NCBI GenBank assembly: GCA_020832285.1
Contig: JAFIFB010000094.1
Location: 1 to 64,000 of the forward strand
From: Balneolaceae bacterium
GTDB taxonomy: Bacteria; Bacteroidota; Rhodothermia; Balneolales; Balneolaceae
Reading direction: 5' to 3'
Length of the DNA stretch: 64,000 bases
Of the stretch, positions 18,901 to 27,115 are shown piece after piece; within the stretch, counting starts at the first letter, position 1; the number at the start of each line of letters is the position of its first letter. The position numbers were made by a program, and so were the translations under genes. Below the pieces are notes generated by a model. The model worked only from the letters and a program-made list of their open reading frames with translations, ran no database searches and was not told where the DNA came from.

Positions 18901-19441
18901 CCGTTCCTATGGTCGTTCCTTCGATGGCTATATTAACACCGGGCATGGTTTCACCGGTTTCTGAATCTCGTACAGTTCCGGAAACGGTGATATTATCTTC
19001 TTCAAAATCAGCCATTTCCTCCAGTGTTTTAAAAACAACCTGTCCCCGGGGTGATGCGAGTACCTCAAAACCTGTTCCATCAAGCAAGGCGTAAAAAGCC
19101 TCGATAATAGTAACATCGTAAAGATTCAGTGAAATTGTTTCATCGGGCAGCAGTTTTTCATTGTAGGTTAAACGGATGTTTCCCAAACTGGCAATTTCTT
19201 CAAATGCTTCTGCCAGTTTCATTTCATTAATAGAAACATCAATTTTCTTCATATACACCGATTCTTCCGACTCCTGGGCAAACCAGCTTAAAGGAAAATG
19301 ATAATCGGTATTAATCTCAGTCTGTGCCAGGTTTTGTCCTGATAAACTGATTGAAAAAAACAGGACAATAAATAATCCAAAACATCCTGTACGGATGGCT
19401 TTATCAAATACTATCAAATGCTTATATGTACTCGTGTGCAT
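15977..19441 (-). CDS. susC: SusC/RagA-family TonB-dependent transporter with STN domain
   Basis: I use the ATG at 19441, five bases after the fecR stop; this gives 1154 residues. A start at 19480 would add 13 residues and overlap fecR. After the signal sequence comes a secretin/TonB N-terminal (STN) domain (SINEMKLAEAFEEIASLGNI onward), which in FecA-type receptors talks to an anti-sigma factor. Then follow a carboxypeptidase-regulatory-like domain (VSGTVRDSETGETMPGVNI), the plug with the SusC signature GRMAGVNIAQTRSRPGDGP and DPLIVIDGFPGG, and a long beta-barrel ending in an aromatic residue (GINMNF). The STN domain beside FecR and an ECF sigma gene indicates ligand-responsive transcription of the whole locus. 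Confidence 0.95.
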   Translation of the reverse strand: MHTSTYKHLIVFDKAIRTGCFGLFIVLFFSISLSGQNLAQTEINTDYHFPLSWFAQESEESVYMKKIDVSINEMKLAEAFEEIASLGNIRLTYNEKLLPDETISLNLYDVTIIEAFYALLDGTGFEVLASPRGQVVFKTLEEMADFEEDNITVSGTVRDSETGETMPGVNIAIEGTTIGTATDQDGQYSLEIPDESAVLIFSYVGYGTQQIEVDGQSVINVSMEQDLGRMDEMVVIGYSAVKKSSLTAAISKIENETLDQMPVGRPESALVGRMAGVNIAQTRSRPGDGPTITIRGPGSISASNDPLIVIDGFPGGSFDDINMNDVESVEVLKDASSAAIYGSRGSGGVIIVTTRQGRTGDEPRFSFNSYYGIATPMVHGVDAWIPGGQEFFEYTARYVNRDFFYQGGDTSLPLNSPDRPAQYRVGAAEEALSTGNYNWEDIIMNSAPIQNYNLSVAGGTDNTNYYLSGTYRTEDGTVPNSWADQYAVRANFNVNVSERMRAGIMLNPSYNQRRLYGGGLQNQIKMPPFLSPERQEDGSYLKPLDYWGTTVSAGVNPLAHFEGNHIYQNRFNNNGEMFLSAILLENLEFRTSVGANVTFINNENFTEARGTGLNRPAGSEFRGRTINLINENILNYQTTFSQVHNFAGLLGASFQHSGTWNANMAAIPGEFANETIRTLNNAIINPGATSSTKTQWGLASYFARVNYDYDERYLLSASFRTDGSSRFGPNNRWGYFPSASAAWRISQERFMDDFQSISELKIRASYGVTGNFNIGDFGYLGTIGDAAYAPDGQLRIGQAQQSFGNPELKWERTRSYDIGLDISLFDHRLSFVIDYYDKTTMDLLYNVSTPATTGFTNSLTNIGDINNRGFELEVSTINVNRSDFFWTTSFNYTLNRNKVVRLGGGVEEVINTHFRGMGWILREGEPMFSYYGHRQIGVIQTEEQLNEVATMPGQPVGTVMMEDLNGDGVIDAADREILGNFMPDYTFGFVNEVNWRNFDLSIVMQASLGGKMYNLENLFYQGATVSAFLRPITEGQWWSVDEPGDGHHPAASLAAQNFVGPSSYFLEDASFLAVRNINFGYSMPSSVLQPLGVRDLRLYMSVSNPFMFTRSDFHGYNPEGYTSAGISGIGSMPGLNQGSEPINRTIAIGINMNF

Positions 19442-19445
19442 ACTT

Positions 19446-20540
19446 TCACCTTTGGGATTGATTGTTAGTAAAAAAAACATGCCTATCTCTATCTGATTTT
19501 CTGTATTCGAGATTCAGGGCAATAGAAATGGCTTCAAGAACTTCATCCATCGTTTGGTTTTCGCTGAATGTTGCAGTCAGTTCCTGATCTTCTGTTTTGG
19601 TCAGGGTAGTATCAATATCCGTTTCGATATTGTACCATCTTTCAAGTTTTTGCAAGGTTTCTTTCAGAGGAGTTTGGTAAAAAACCAGATTTCCTTCCGT
19701 CCAGCCTAAAAAGGGAGACAGGTTGGTAATCGCTGTTACTGTTACAGATCCGTCTTCAGCTAATACACCGAGCTGATTTCTTGTAACAGGTACACCGCTT
19801 TCCCCCGAATCGCGGTTCTGAAGGCCAATTTTGCCGTCGGATACCACTACTTCGACATTGGCATTTTCAGGATATGAGCTCACCTGAAATTTCGTTCCTA
19901 AAACTTTTGTAGCCGAACCCTCTGTATAGACAACAAACGGCCGATCGGGGTCATGTTCAACTTCAAAAAATGCTTCACCAGACAGGTAGACTTCCCGGGG
20001 TGCATCTTCATGAAAATATTCTGGAAGCCTGATTGTACTTCCGGCATTGAGTATAATGCTGCTGCCATCATTTAAATTCAGATAAGTTCGCTGCCCATAC
20101 TGTGTTTCTATGACTCTTTCCGGAATCTCTTCAACAACAAATTCTTCGGCAGAATAGATTTCATTCCAGGCAAAGAAGGCTGAAAAAATCACAAGAACCG
20201 AGGCAGCTACGGCAACCCAGCTTTGCCAATTTCGTTTTCGTCGCAAAGGCATTCTCAGGGTTGATTTCTGCTTTGTTTTTTCACCTGAAATTTTGTCATT
20301 ATCATCTTTGGCTTCAAAAGGCAGGTTATAATCTTCATTGAACCGTGACCAGGCAGTATCCACATCCCACTCATGCTTCTCCTCGGCCGATGACTGCCAG
20401 ATTCTTTCCAAAAATTCTATAAAATCCCGGTGCTTAGGATCCATATTGATCCATTCTTGAATCATCTCTTCTTCCTCTTGTGAACTGTGCCCGGTTATAT
20501 AATTCACAAGGGCATCCCAGTTTATATACTCGTTATTCAT
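19446..20540 (-). CDS. FecR-type anti-sigma factor
   Basis: The 364-residue protein should span the inner membrane and relay the state of the SusC STN domain to the sigma factor. It has an N-terminal cytoplasmic sigma-binding part (WDALVNYITGHSSQEE, DPKHRDFIEFLERIW), one transmembrane helix (SWVAVAASVLVIFSAFFAW, about residues 107-125), then the FecR domain (LNDGSSIILNAGSTIRLPE, REVYLSGEAFFEVEHD, FVVYTEGSATKVLGTKF) and a C-terminal DUF4974-type domain (PLKETLQKLERWYNIE). This is the classical Bacteroidota arrangement. The susC start lies five bases beyond its stop, so the two are tightly coupled. Confidence 0.93.
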   Translation of the reverse strand: MNNEYINWDALVNYITGHSSQEEEEMIQEWINMDPKHRDFIEFLERIWQSSAEEKHEWDVDTAWSRFNEDYNLPFEAKDDNDKISGEKTKQKSTLRMPLRRKRNWQSWVAVAASVLVIFSAFFAWNEIYSAEEFVVEEIPERVIETQYGQRTYLNLNDGSSIILNAGSTIRLPEYFHEDAPREVYLSGEAFFEVEHDPDRPFVVYTEGSATKVLGTKFQVSSYPENANVEVVVSDGKIGLQNRDSGESGVPVTRNQLGVLAEDGSVTVTAITNLSPFLGWTEGNLVFYQTPLKETLQKLERWYNIETDIDTTLTKTEDQELTATFSENQTMDEVLEAISIALNLEYRKSDRDRHVFFTNNQSQR

Positions 20541-20907
20541 TCAGCTTTACTTTTCAAAAAATCTGGTTAATAATGGCTGCTATGTCAGTCAAATGCGGCC
20601 TTCATTTTGTCTTGTAAAGGTCTATACAGCAAAAAGCCGGTTTACCCCCACAAAAAAATTTTTATTTTTTAAGAAAAGATGGAAAAGCAGTGGTTATTTT
20701 ACGAGGGAATGGACAATAAACTGATGAAAATTAGAAGCTTTAAAAGACTGACCTGAATGATTTCATCAGAACTATTTTGATACAAATTAAATTGACATGG
20801 AAAGGGTTGAACTGAAAAGAAAATATCGGTTTCTGAGAAATTTTTAAGAGATGAGTGGCTGTCTAAAAACCGATAAACAAAAATCCCGGTCTGAACCGTC
20901 TGTAAAA
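20541..20907. other. Gap between sigma-factor and fecR genes
   Basis: This 367-bp AT-rich gap has no gene that I can support. It sits between two genes normally read together and may hold a separate promoter for fecR-susCD, possibly the target of the ECF sigma factor. I could not identify a convincing promoter motif. Confidence 0.4.
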
Positions 20908-21519
20908 TTATTTGATTCGAAACTCGGCGAGCTTTTCTCCGAGAAACTTCAAAGAACGGCTCATTTGCGTTTCCACTGTTTTAATGGAAATATCAAGTGT
21001 ATCAGCGATCTCCTTGTATGTTAATTTATCTTCACGGTGAAGCAGAAAGATCTGCCTTCTGCGATCCGGAAGCTGACTAACCGCAATTTTTACTGCGCGG
21101 CTGAATTCCTTGTACTCAATAGATTCTTCGGATTTATTCTCCCGGCCATGTAATTTCAAGTGATTGTCAAGGCTCACATGATGTCTGTTCTTATGTTTAT
21201 CGAGATAATTAAGAGCATGGTTTCTGGCGGAAGTGTACAGGTAGGCCCGAAGTGTTCCTCTTGGCTCGAGATTTTCGCGTTTTTCCCAAATAATGTAAAA
21301 CAGGTTCTGAGTGAGATCTTCTGCAATTTTCTGCGATTGCACAAATCTCATAAAAAATTGCCCCAGCCGAGGGTAATAATGTCTGTACATTGCTTCAAAT
21401 GCTTTTCCATCTCCCCGATTGATACCCTCAACCCACATATTTTCACGTGAAATTCGCTCATCCTTCGATGACGAAAATTCTACTCCTTTAAGATCGTGAA
21501 GCTTATTTACCGACGGCAT
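20908..21519 (-). CDS. ECF-type RNA polymerase sigma-70 factor
   Basis: The 203-residue protein has both ECF sigma regions. Region 2 reads FEAMYRHYYPRLGQFFMRF to EDLTQNLFYIIWEKRENL and TLRAYLYTSARNHALNYL. Region 4 reads ISQLPDRRRQIFLLHREDKLTYKEIADTLDISIKTVETQMSRSL in overlapping pieces, with a clear helix-turn-helix. This matches the Bacteroides-expansion ECF group that works with FecR anti-sigma factors and SusC STN receptors. It heads the 16-kb minus-strand locus and most likely drives it when the SusC ligand is present. Confidence 0.94.
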   Translation of the reverse strand: MPSVNKLHDLKGVEFSSSKDERISRENMWVEGINRGDGKAFEAMYRHYYPRLGQFFMRFVQSQKIAEDLTQNLFYIIWEKRENLEPRGTLRAYLYTSARNHALNYLDKHKNRHHVSLDNHLKLHGRENKSEESIEYKEFSRAVKIAVSQLPDRRRQIFLLHREDKLTYKEIADTLDISIKTVETQMSRSLKFLGEKLAEFRIK

Positions 21520-22356
21520 TTATCTAAGAAATTAACAACTGTAAATGCAAATAAATTTATATTTAATTGCACTTCATTCAGGTTTTGGATTGACAGGAAT
21601 TTTTAAATATCAGAGAAATATCTTTTGACAGAAAAGCACCTATCGATTCATTCCTTTATAAGATATGATTCAAAAAGTATAAGTCAAGTAATAAAATTAA
21701 ATACAGGTTTAAATTCCCGCATTTCACTCTTACTCTTGATCAATAAACTACTGTTTTCCCTTGCCTAATTCTCAAAAAAATAAAACTTAAAAATCATCTT
21801 ATTTAACACGATTTTAACGCTTAAAACCAATCAAAAGCCAATATTTCCAATAAATCCAGAGAGTACATCAGTCACAAAATCTATAAATAATAAAAAAACA
21901 ACCAGCCGTTACTAATTCAGTAAAATGATTCTTTTATATACGTTATAATACATTATTTATTTTCAATAATACAATATCAATATCATCAGAAATAATTCAT
22001 ACGCCTCAATAATAATTTATAAAAATGAACGAAAAGAATATTTTAAATATTTTTTTATATGGAAACAAAATTAATATTTACTGCAATATGAAAGAAAAGA
22101 AGCTATCAAAAAAACTCCAACTGTACGAATTTCACACTATTTTTCATTCTGCAGGAACCGGAATTTTAACATTAAAACACCAACAACCAGACCGGGCAAC
22201 TTTTTTCGATTGTAAAGGATTTATCAATTCTGGAAAACCGGATAATGTTTGAACTATTTATTTGATATCATCGAAATAATTTATTTCTGGTTTTTCTCAG
22301 GATAAATAAGAATTGAATGACTATTTTAATTTTAATCATTAAAAAGACCTGATCGA
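21520..22356. other. Long AT-rich intergenic region
   Basis: These 837 bases separate divergent genes. The sequence is strongly AT-rich with many A and T runs. A plus-strand frame at 22025-22252 (75 codons) is rich in Lys, Asn and Ile and looks like chance. I see no RNA gene. Promoters for both the ECF sigma gene and the SEC-C gene must lie here. Confidence 0.5.
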
Positions 22357-22590
22357 ATGGCTGAGAAACCCAAAAGAAATGACCCGTGCCACTGCGGCAG
22401 TGGCAACAAGTACAAAAACTGCTGCCAGCACAATGACAACCAAAAAAGGAGCTCTTGGTTTGGTATTGCTGGCCTCGTAATTCTTTTTGTCTTCGGCTTG
22501 TGGTTGTTCAGCACCTATGTTTTCGGCAGCTCACAGCCAGATTGCCCTCCCGGCACAGTCTGGTCTGAAGCTCATCAGCACTGTCATTAA
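22357..22590 (+). CDS. SEC-C motif membrane-anchored small protein
   Basis: The 77-residue product carries the zinc-binding SEC-C motif near its N-terminus ([17 protein letters not shown], about residues 7-23), the same knuckle found at the C-terminus of SecA. A single hydrophobic helix follows ([20 protein letters not shown], about 37-56), then a short tail with [15 protein letters not shown] containing two cysteines and two histidines. SEC-C motifs bind zinc and often mediate protein contact. Predicted topology is an inner-membrane protein with the zinc knuckle inside the cell and a Cys/His tail outside. Function unknown; stands alone. Confidence 0.78.
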   Translation: MAEKPKRNDPCHCGSGNKYKNCCQHNDNQKRSSWFGIAGLVILFVFGLWLFSTYVFGSSQPDCPPGTVWSEAHQHCH

Positions 22591-22899
22591 ATTTATGTAA
22601 ACCATTGTGGCTCATTTCGCATAGCGATCCCACCGGACAGGAACCCGGAAATATACCGATCACCCTGCCAGGCCGCAGAACAAATCGACCTTATCTATTT
22701 ACCCACAAAGTTTCCGGCAGAACCTCTAATTGCTGTATCCCTCGGCCCCGACAATAGAACGCCGGCACATAATCGAATATCACAGTGAGACAGAGCCGCT
22801 TTTATTCGTAATGCCTTCTCCAATTATCAAGTAATTTATCTCTATTCTTCCTATTTTTGGAGGCTGTCAGATACACTATTTTTGAGTTTATAACCACCT
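22591..22899. other. Intergenic stretch
   Basis: This 309-bp gap between the SEC-C gene and the DUF1611 gene contains no gene or recognisable RNA. The promoter of the DUF1611-epimerase operon is expected near its right end. Confidence 0.4.
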
Positions 22900-23904
22900 A
22901 TGATTAAAACACCCTATTTACTTTTTCTCGGGGATGCCCCCGACCAGCTTGCCGTGAAAGTGGCTAAAGGCATACGCGACTGGCGGCCCGAATACTCCGT
23001 GGGTCAGCTTCGCCTAAACGGATGCAATGCAGATCTTGGCCTTCCCGACATGACACTTGAAGAAGCCCGTGATGCCGGCGCCCAAACCATGGTGATTGGC
23101 GTGGCCAACCGCGGAGGGGTTATCTCCGAAACCTGGAAGGAGATGATGCTTCAGGCACTTGAGCAGGGTTTTGACCTTGCCTCTGGCCTGCACAAACTAT
23201 TACGAAACGATCATCTGCTTTCCTTTACTGCTGACAAACACAGCCGTGAACTGTTCGATGTACGCGTGCCCCAACACGAATTCCCTATTGCAACCGGTGA
23301 GCGTCGTTCCGGTAAACGATGCCTCGCCGTAGGCACCGACTGCTCGGTCGGGAAAATGTACACTGCCCTGGCAATGGAAAAAGAGATGCATGCACGCGAG
23401 ATGAATGCCACATTCCGCGCCACCGGACAAACCGGAATCCTCATCACCGGCGGGGGAATTCCGCTGGATGCCATTCCTGCCGATTTTATGGCAGGTGCAG
23501 TTGAGTGGCTCACCCCGGATAACGATCCCGACCACTGGGACCTGATTGAAGGCCAGGGATCACTGTTCCATATCTCTTTTTCGGGCGTGACCCTTGCTCT
23601 CATACATGGAGGCCAGCCTGATGCACTCATTCTCAGCCATGAACCTACCCGGGAACACATGCGCGGTATCCCCGGATTTAAATTACCAACACTCGAAGCC
23701 CTGCGTGATCTGTCACTTCAGACCGCACAAATGGTGAACCCAGACTGCCGCGTTGTTGGCATTTCGGTCAACACTGCAGCCCTTTCCGATGAGGAAGCTG
23801 AAGATTATCTGAATGAAGTTGAATCCCGTATGGGCCTGCCCACGGTAGATCCCTATCGCCACGGAGCCGCCCGCCTGGTAGATGCACTTGAAACCTTTGA
23901 ATGA
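22900..23904 (+). CDS. DUF1611 family protein, DgcN-like (putative D-glutamate N-acetyltransferase)
   Basis: This 334-residue protein belongs to the DUF1611 family. A P-loop-type segment GTDCSVGKM (residues 145-153) and QTGILITGGGIPLD are the clearest motifs; SLFHISFSGVTLALIHGGQPDA follows. DgcN, a family member from marine bacteria, N-acetylates D-glutamate, and its partner DgcA then racemises N-acetyl-D-glutamate. Here the next gene is an enolase-superfamily epimerase whose ATG overlaps this stop by four bases (ATGA), so translational coupling and a joint pathway are well supported. Assignment of the exact substrate rests on family knowledge and not on residues I can check. A peptide-related role is the alternative. 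Confidence 0.78.
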   Translation: MIKTPYLLFLGDAPDQLAVKVAKGIRDWRPEYSVGQLRLNGCNADLGLPDMTLEEARDAGAQTMVIGVANRGGVISETWKEMMLQALEQGFDLASGLHKLLRNDHLLSFTADKHSRELFDVRVPQHEFPIATGERRSGKRCLAVGTDCSVGKMYTALAMEKEMHAREMNATFRATGQTGILITGGGIPLDAIPADFMAGAVEWLTPDNDPDHWDLIEGQGSLFHISFSGVTLALIHGGQPDALILSHEPTREHMRGIPGFKLPTLEALRDLSLQTAQMVNPDCRVVGISVNTAALSDEEAEDYLNEVESRMGLPTVDPYRHGAARLVDALETFE

Positions 23905-24875
23905 GCCGCTTTCAGACTGATATACGAACAGAATCCTTTGCACTCTCAGAGGTTTTTACCATCGCACGGGGGTCGCGAACTCATGCCGAAGTGATCACCG
24001 TCAGCGTAACCAAAAATGGAATCACAGGATGCGGGGAGTGCGTTCCCTACTCCCGCTACGATGAAACCATTGAAAGCGTAACGCACCAGGTCCTTTCACT
24101 GCCCCCGGATTTTGACCGTACCTCCCTTCAGGAGCTGCTCCCTGCCGGGGCAGCACGAAACGCAGTTGACTGCGCCTTGTGGGACCTTGAAGCCAAGTCA
24201 GTAAAAAAACGGGCATGGGAGCTGGCCGGCTTGCCCGAACCAAAGCCCCAAATCACTGCATTCACACTATCACTTGACTCACCGGAGCGGATGAAAGCAG
24301 CTGCCGCAAAAAATGCATACCGTCCCCTGCTGAAAATCAAGCTGGGCACTCCGGATGACATGCCGCGCCTTGAAGCTGTTCGCGAAGGTGCTCCCGATTC
24401 GCGTATTATTGTGGATGCAAATGAGGGTTGGACCGCAGAAGTGTATAAAGAGTTGTCCCCTCACCTGCTGCGGCTGGGTGTAACAATGGTGGAGCAGCCT
24501 CTGCCCGCCGGAGAAGACGAACTTCTGGAAGAGATAGAACGCCCTCTGCCGGTCTGTGCCGATGAATCGTGCCACGACCGAAAAAGCCTCCCCGCCCTGA
24601 AAGGCCGCTACGACATGGTCAATATCAAGCTTGATAAAACCGGAGGATTGACCGAGGCACTTGCCCTGCGTGATGCCGCCCGCAAAGAAGGCTATGACAT
24701 TATGGTGGGATGCATGGTGGGATCATCCCTGGCAATGGCTCCTGCTGTCATTGTCGCACAGGGAGCCACCGTCACCGACCTTGATGGCCCTCTTCTTCTG
24801 GCTGAAGACCGCATACACCCCCTCCGTTACGATGATTCCGGTGTTCACCCCCCGCAGCCCGAACTTTGGGGATGA
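23901..24875 (+). CDS. Dipeptide epimerase / DgcA-like enolase-superfamily racemase
   Basis: The 324-residue protein has the mandelate racemase/muconate lactonising enzyme fold. Active-site elements are visible: KIK (Lys145 and Lys147), metal ligands in VDANEGW (Asp172), VEQP (Glu198) and CADES (Asp221), and the second catalytic lysine in NIKLDKTGG (241-249). This pattern is shared by L-Ala-D/L-Glu epimerases and by the N-acetyl-D-glutamate racemase DgcA. The four-base overlap with the DUF1611 gene favours a DgcN/DgcA-like D-glutamate catabolic pair; muropeptide recycling is the alternative. Cytoplasmic, no signal peptide. A 77-bp dispersed repeat lies about 150 bp downstream. Confidence 0.88.
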   Translation: MSRFQTDIRTESFALSEVFTIARGSRTHAEVITVSVTKNGITGCGECVPYSRYDETIESVTHQVLSLPPDFDRTSLQELLPAGAARNAVDCALWDLEAKSVKKRAWELAGLPEPKPQITAFTLSLDSPERMKAAAAKNAYRPLLKIKLGTPDDMPRLEAVREGAPDSRIIVDANEGWTAEVYKELSPHLLRLGVTMVEQPLPAGEDELLEEIERPLPVCADESCHDRKSLPALKGRYDMVNIKLDKTGGLTEALALRDAARKEGYDIMVGCMVGSSLAMAPAVIVAQGATVTDLDGPLLLAEDRIHPLRYDDSGVHPPQPELWG

Positions 24876-25027
24876 GTGAAACTGACTCTGGAAACCAGTG
24901 ACAGTGGGTTAAACCGGATTTCTCATACATAATTTAGATTTCTTGATTGACCAACCTTTATGAGCTGTCTGGATTGTATTTCTGCGACATTTTTTCCTCA
25001 CCTGCGGTGAATCTAAAATGACGGCTA

Positions 25028-25104
25028 AGTCATCTGACGAGTTTTTCGAAAAATCAGACAATTTAAATGATTGGGATGATCTCTGATCGACTCGTCTGAT
25101 GACT
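25028..25104. repeat. 77-bp REP-like inverted-repeat element, copy 2
   Basis: Same terminal arms as at 4545-4621 (AGTCATCTGACGAGT and ACTCGTCTGATGACT) with identical total length and the same CTCCCATA just outside the right arm. The internal 30 bases are diverged. Conservation of ends and length but not of the middle suggests a mobile or folding-constrained element. Confidence 0.75.
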
Positions 25105-25345
25105 CTCCCATATTTTTTCAAATAATACGACAGTTGTATTAAGCAATTTAAACTGTGCCATAAGTGTACGTGTTTAGCAGATAAAATAACTGTCAGTTCG
25201 ATTGCAGGGACTGAGTGGCAACGAAGGAATAAAATTGAGATCGGTTTTGTGAAATAGCCTCTCGACATTATTCGACCCAATCGTTCCTGATTACGCTACC
25301 GGGGAGAGATTGTTTTAGCCCTATCCACTCGGACCCATCCCCCGC

Positions 25346-25466
25346 CCCCTTCCCTATGCCGCAAACAAACGGCACATGGAAGGGGTGACGTTTTGCAGTT
25401 TTTTTGGGTAAATCGATAGGTTCAAAAGCCCCTCCTTGCGGCGTGTGGTTCGCCGGAGGGAGGGGT
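25346..25466. repeat. Two adjacent GC-rich palindromes
   Basis: The first (25346-25385) pairs CCCCTTCC with GGAAGGGG and continues with TGCCG/CGGCA near the loop. The second (25429-25466) pairs CCCCTCC with GGAGGGAGGGG around a GC-rich loop. Both are hairpin-capable and separated by 43 bases. Similar C/T-rich palindromes occur inside the restriction gene at 28.7-29.7 kb. Confidence 0.65.
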
Positions 25467-25517
25467 TTGGGGTGGGTCGGAAAAAATCGAAATAAAAACT
25501 TCTTGTGAAAGTGGGTG

Positions 25518-25579
25518 CTGTCACCTTTTGAAATAGTGTTGCCCTGCTTTTGGGCAAGATGAGGGGCTACCAGTGACAG
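25518..25579. repeat. Duplicated hairpin element, copy 1
   Basis: This 62-bp segment begins CTGTCAC and ends GTGACAG, so its ends are inverted repeats. It contains an internal stem TTGCCC/GGGCAA. About 50 bp of it recur in direct orientation at 25842-25892 with several substitutions. Confidence 0.7.
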
Positions 25580-25642
25580 TTTTACAAATAGTGTGTATTT
25601 GGGCTTTAATCAACGATATTTGCGTTTACAAACTCTCCCGTA

Positions 25643-25834
25643 AATCCCCTCTTGAGAGGGGACAGATTTGAGTAAGATCGCGAAGCGAGTCTTTCAAAAA
25701 TCAGGGGTGTGTTTGCATGGGCAAGGAACCTGAAACGAATACGGTTCACGATCAAAGCTATGGAACACACCCCTCGCTAAACTCACCCGGTTTCGCCGTT
25801 TCGTTTACGCTTTTCCCCTCTCAAAGAGGGGATT
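25643..25834. repeat. Long imperfect inverted repeat
   Basis: The outer arms at 25643-25662 and 25814-25834 are reverse complements with one inserted base; each arm is itself palindromic (CCCCTCTTGAGAGGGG at left). Inner segments around 25704-25720 (AGGGGTGTGTTTG) and 25760-25775 (GGAACACACCCCT) also pair. The whole unit sits between the two copies of the duplicated hairpin element. Confidence 0.65.
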
Positions 25835-25841
25835 ATAGAGC

Positions 25842-25892
25842 CTGTCACTTCTGAAATAGCGTTGCCCCCGCTTTTGGGCAAGATTAGGGGCT
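25842..25892. repeat. Duplicated hairpin element, copy 2
   Basis: Direct-orientation, diverged copy of 25518-25579. It keeps CTGTCAC at the left end and the TTGCCC...GGGCAA stem and AGGGGCT word, but lacks the right-hand GTGACAG end. Confidence 0.7.
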
Positions 25893-25973
25893 CAATGTGG
25901 TGTAAGAAGCCGATTTAACCCGTTAACCAGGTACTCATCAGTTTAATTGTAACGTTCTAACCGATCGGCTTTT

Positions 25974-26843
25974 TCATACTGGCATGGATTCCGTTTCAAG
26001 AACCTGGTCTAAAATATTTTCACTCAATTCCCACAGCTTCTTGCAGGCATTATCGTCCCTGGCAATCGCCGACGGCTTTTTGGACTTTGACTTGATGAAA
26101 TACTCACCATTCAGAGATTCAATTCCCGGTTCGGTGCAAAGGTAAATAGTTGTTTCGGCACCCTTTTCCGGGCTAATCATAAAAAACCGGCCAATGTTAA
26201 AAAGCTTGGCGAAAAATGAATCGCTCTCCGAAGCAAAGTTGGTATTAACAACACCCGGGTGCAGGCTGTAGGTAGTTATTGATTGATCCTTCAGGTTCTT
26301 TGCCAGCTGTCGCGTAAACATGATGTTAAACAGCTTGGAATTTCCGTACGCTTTCATGGTGCTGTAGCTCTGCTCCAGCTGAATGTCATCAGGATTGAAA
26401 GTGCCCGATTTATGAGCTTCAGAAGCTACATTTATGATTCGCGCACTATCTGCATTTTCAAGAAGAGGGAGTAATTCTCTTGTCAGCAGAAAATAGGCAA
26501 GATGGTTTACGGCAAATGTGTATTCTAATCCCTCGGAGGTCTCCTCTCGTACACTATCAGGAAGTAATCCCGCATTATTCACGAGCAGGTCAATTTTTGA
26601 GTACGTATTCCTGATATACTCAGCTTTTTTGGTGATCTCAGCCATCGAGGAAAGATCGCATAAAACAACATCAACCTGCTGGTTATCACTCTCTTCAATA
26701 ATCTCTTTTTTTGCACATTCCGCTTTCTCCGGATTTCGGCACACCATCACAACATGATAGCCCTGACGGGCAAGTTCTTGGGCGGTTATTTTTCCAATTC
26801 CGGAGTTTGCACCTGTTATTACTGCTATTCTTTCTGGCATCAA
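25974..26843 (-). CDS. Short-chain dehydrogenase/reductase (retinol dehydrogenase-like)
   Basis: The 289-residue protein is an NAD(P)-dependent oxidoreductase of the SDR superfamily. The cofactor loop TGANSGIG starts at residue 10, NNAG is at 89-92, and the catalytic Tyr166 and Lys170 are in AYGNSKLFN. VMVCRNPEKAE after the second strand suggests NADP preference by the arginine. Overall pattern (LHPGVVNTNF, ISPEKGAETTIYL) resembles the retinol dehydrogenase and protochlorophyllide reductase-like branch. Substrate unknown. It is convergent with the D-glutamate-type operon across the repeat cluster and divergent from the restriction-modification gene. Confidence 0.9.
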   Translation of the reverse strand: MMPERIAVITGANSGIGKITAQELARQGYHVVMVCRNPEKAECAKKEIIEESDNQQVDVVLCDLSSMAEITKKAEYIRNTYSKIDLLVNNAGLLPDSVREETSEGLEYTFAVNHLAYFLLTRELLPLLENADSARIINVASEAHKSGTFNPDDIQLEQSYSTMKAYGNSKLFNIMFTRQLAKNLKDQSITTYSLHPGVVNTNFASESDSFFAKLFNIGRFFMISPEKGAETTIYLCTEPGIESLNGEYFIKSKSKKPSAIARDDNACKKLWELSENILDQVLETESMPV

Positions 26844-27115
26844 TGTATTTGTTTAATTCTGTTACTGCCTGTCAAACAATATTCAAATGCCTTTGCATTC
26901 CTGGAGTTCTGTATTTTCTACACCTATCCACCCGGCTGTGATAATACCGGTTTCGATTCATCTAAAGAGTAACTGATTTGATTTTTAATGGAATCAGTAA
27001 TTATAATACCCCTGAAAAACTCTTTATACTGCACTTTGCTTTTCCGCACAATCTGTTATTTTATCTGAATATCGTTTGGACAGAGACTACGTTAAATTCA
27101 GATGTGTAAAATAGC

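Larger units (their letters stand above)
24876..25973. other. Gene-free repeat cluster
   Basis: This 1.1-kb convergent gap between the epimerase gene and the minus-strand dehydrogenase gene is filled with palindromic and duplicated elements, annotated separately. I see no real gene. Short open frames on both strands here translate repeat sequence rich in Pro, Arg and Ser and are not credible. Confidence 0.7.

Noticed and set aside
22025-22252. A 75-codon plus-strand frame in the AT-rich gap
   Set aside because: Composition is Lys/Asn/Ile-rich as expected by chance in AT-rich DNA, and no motif or coding-like pattern is seen.
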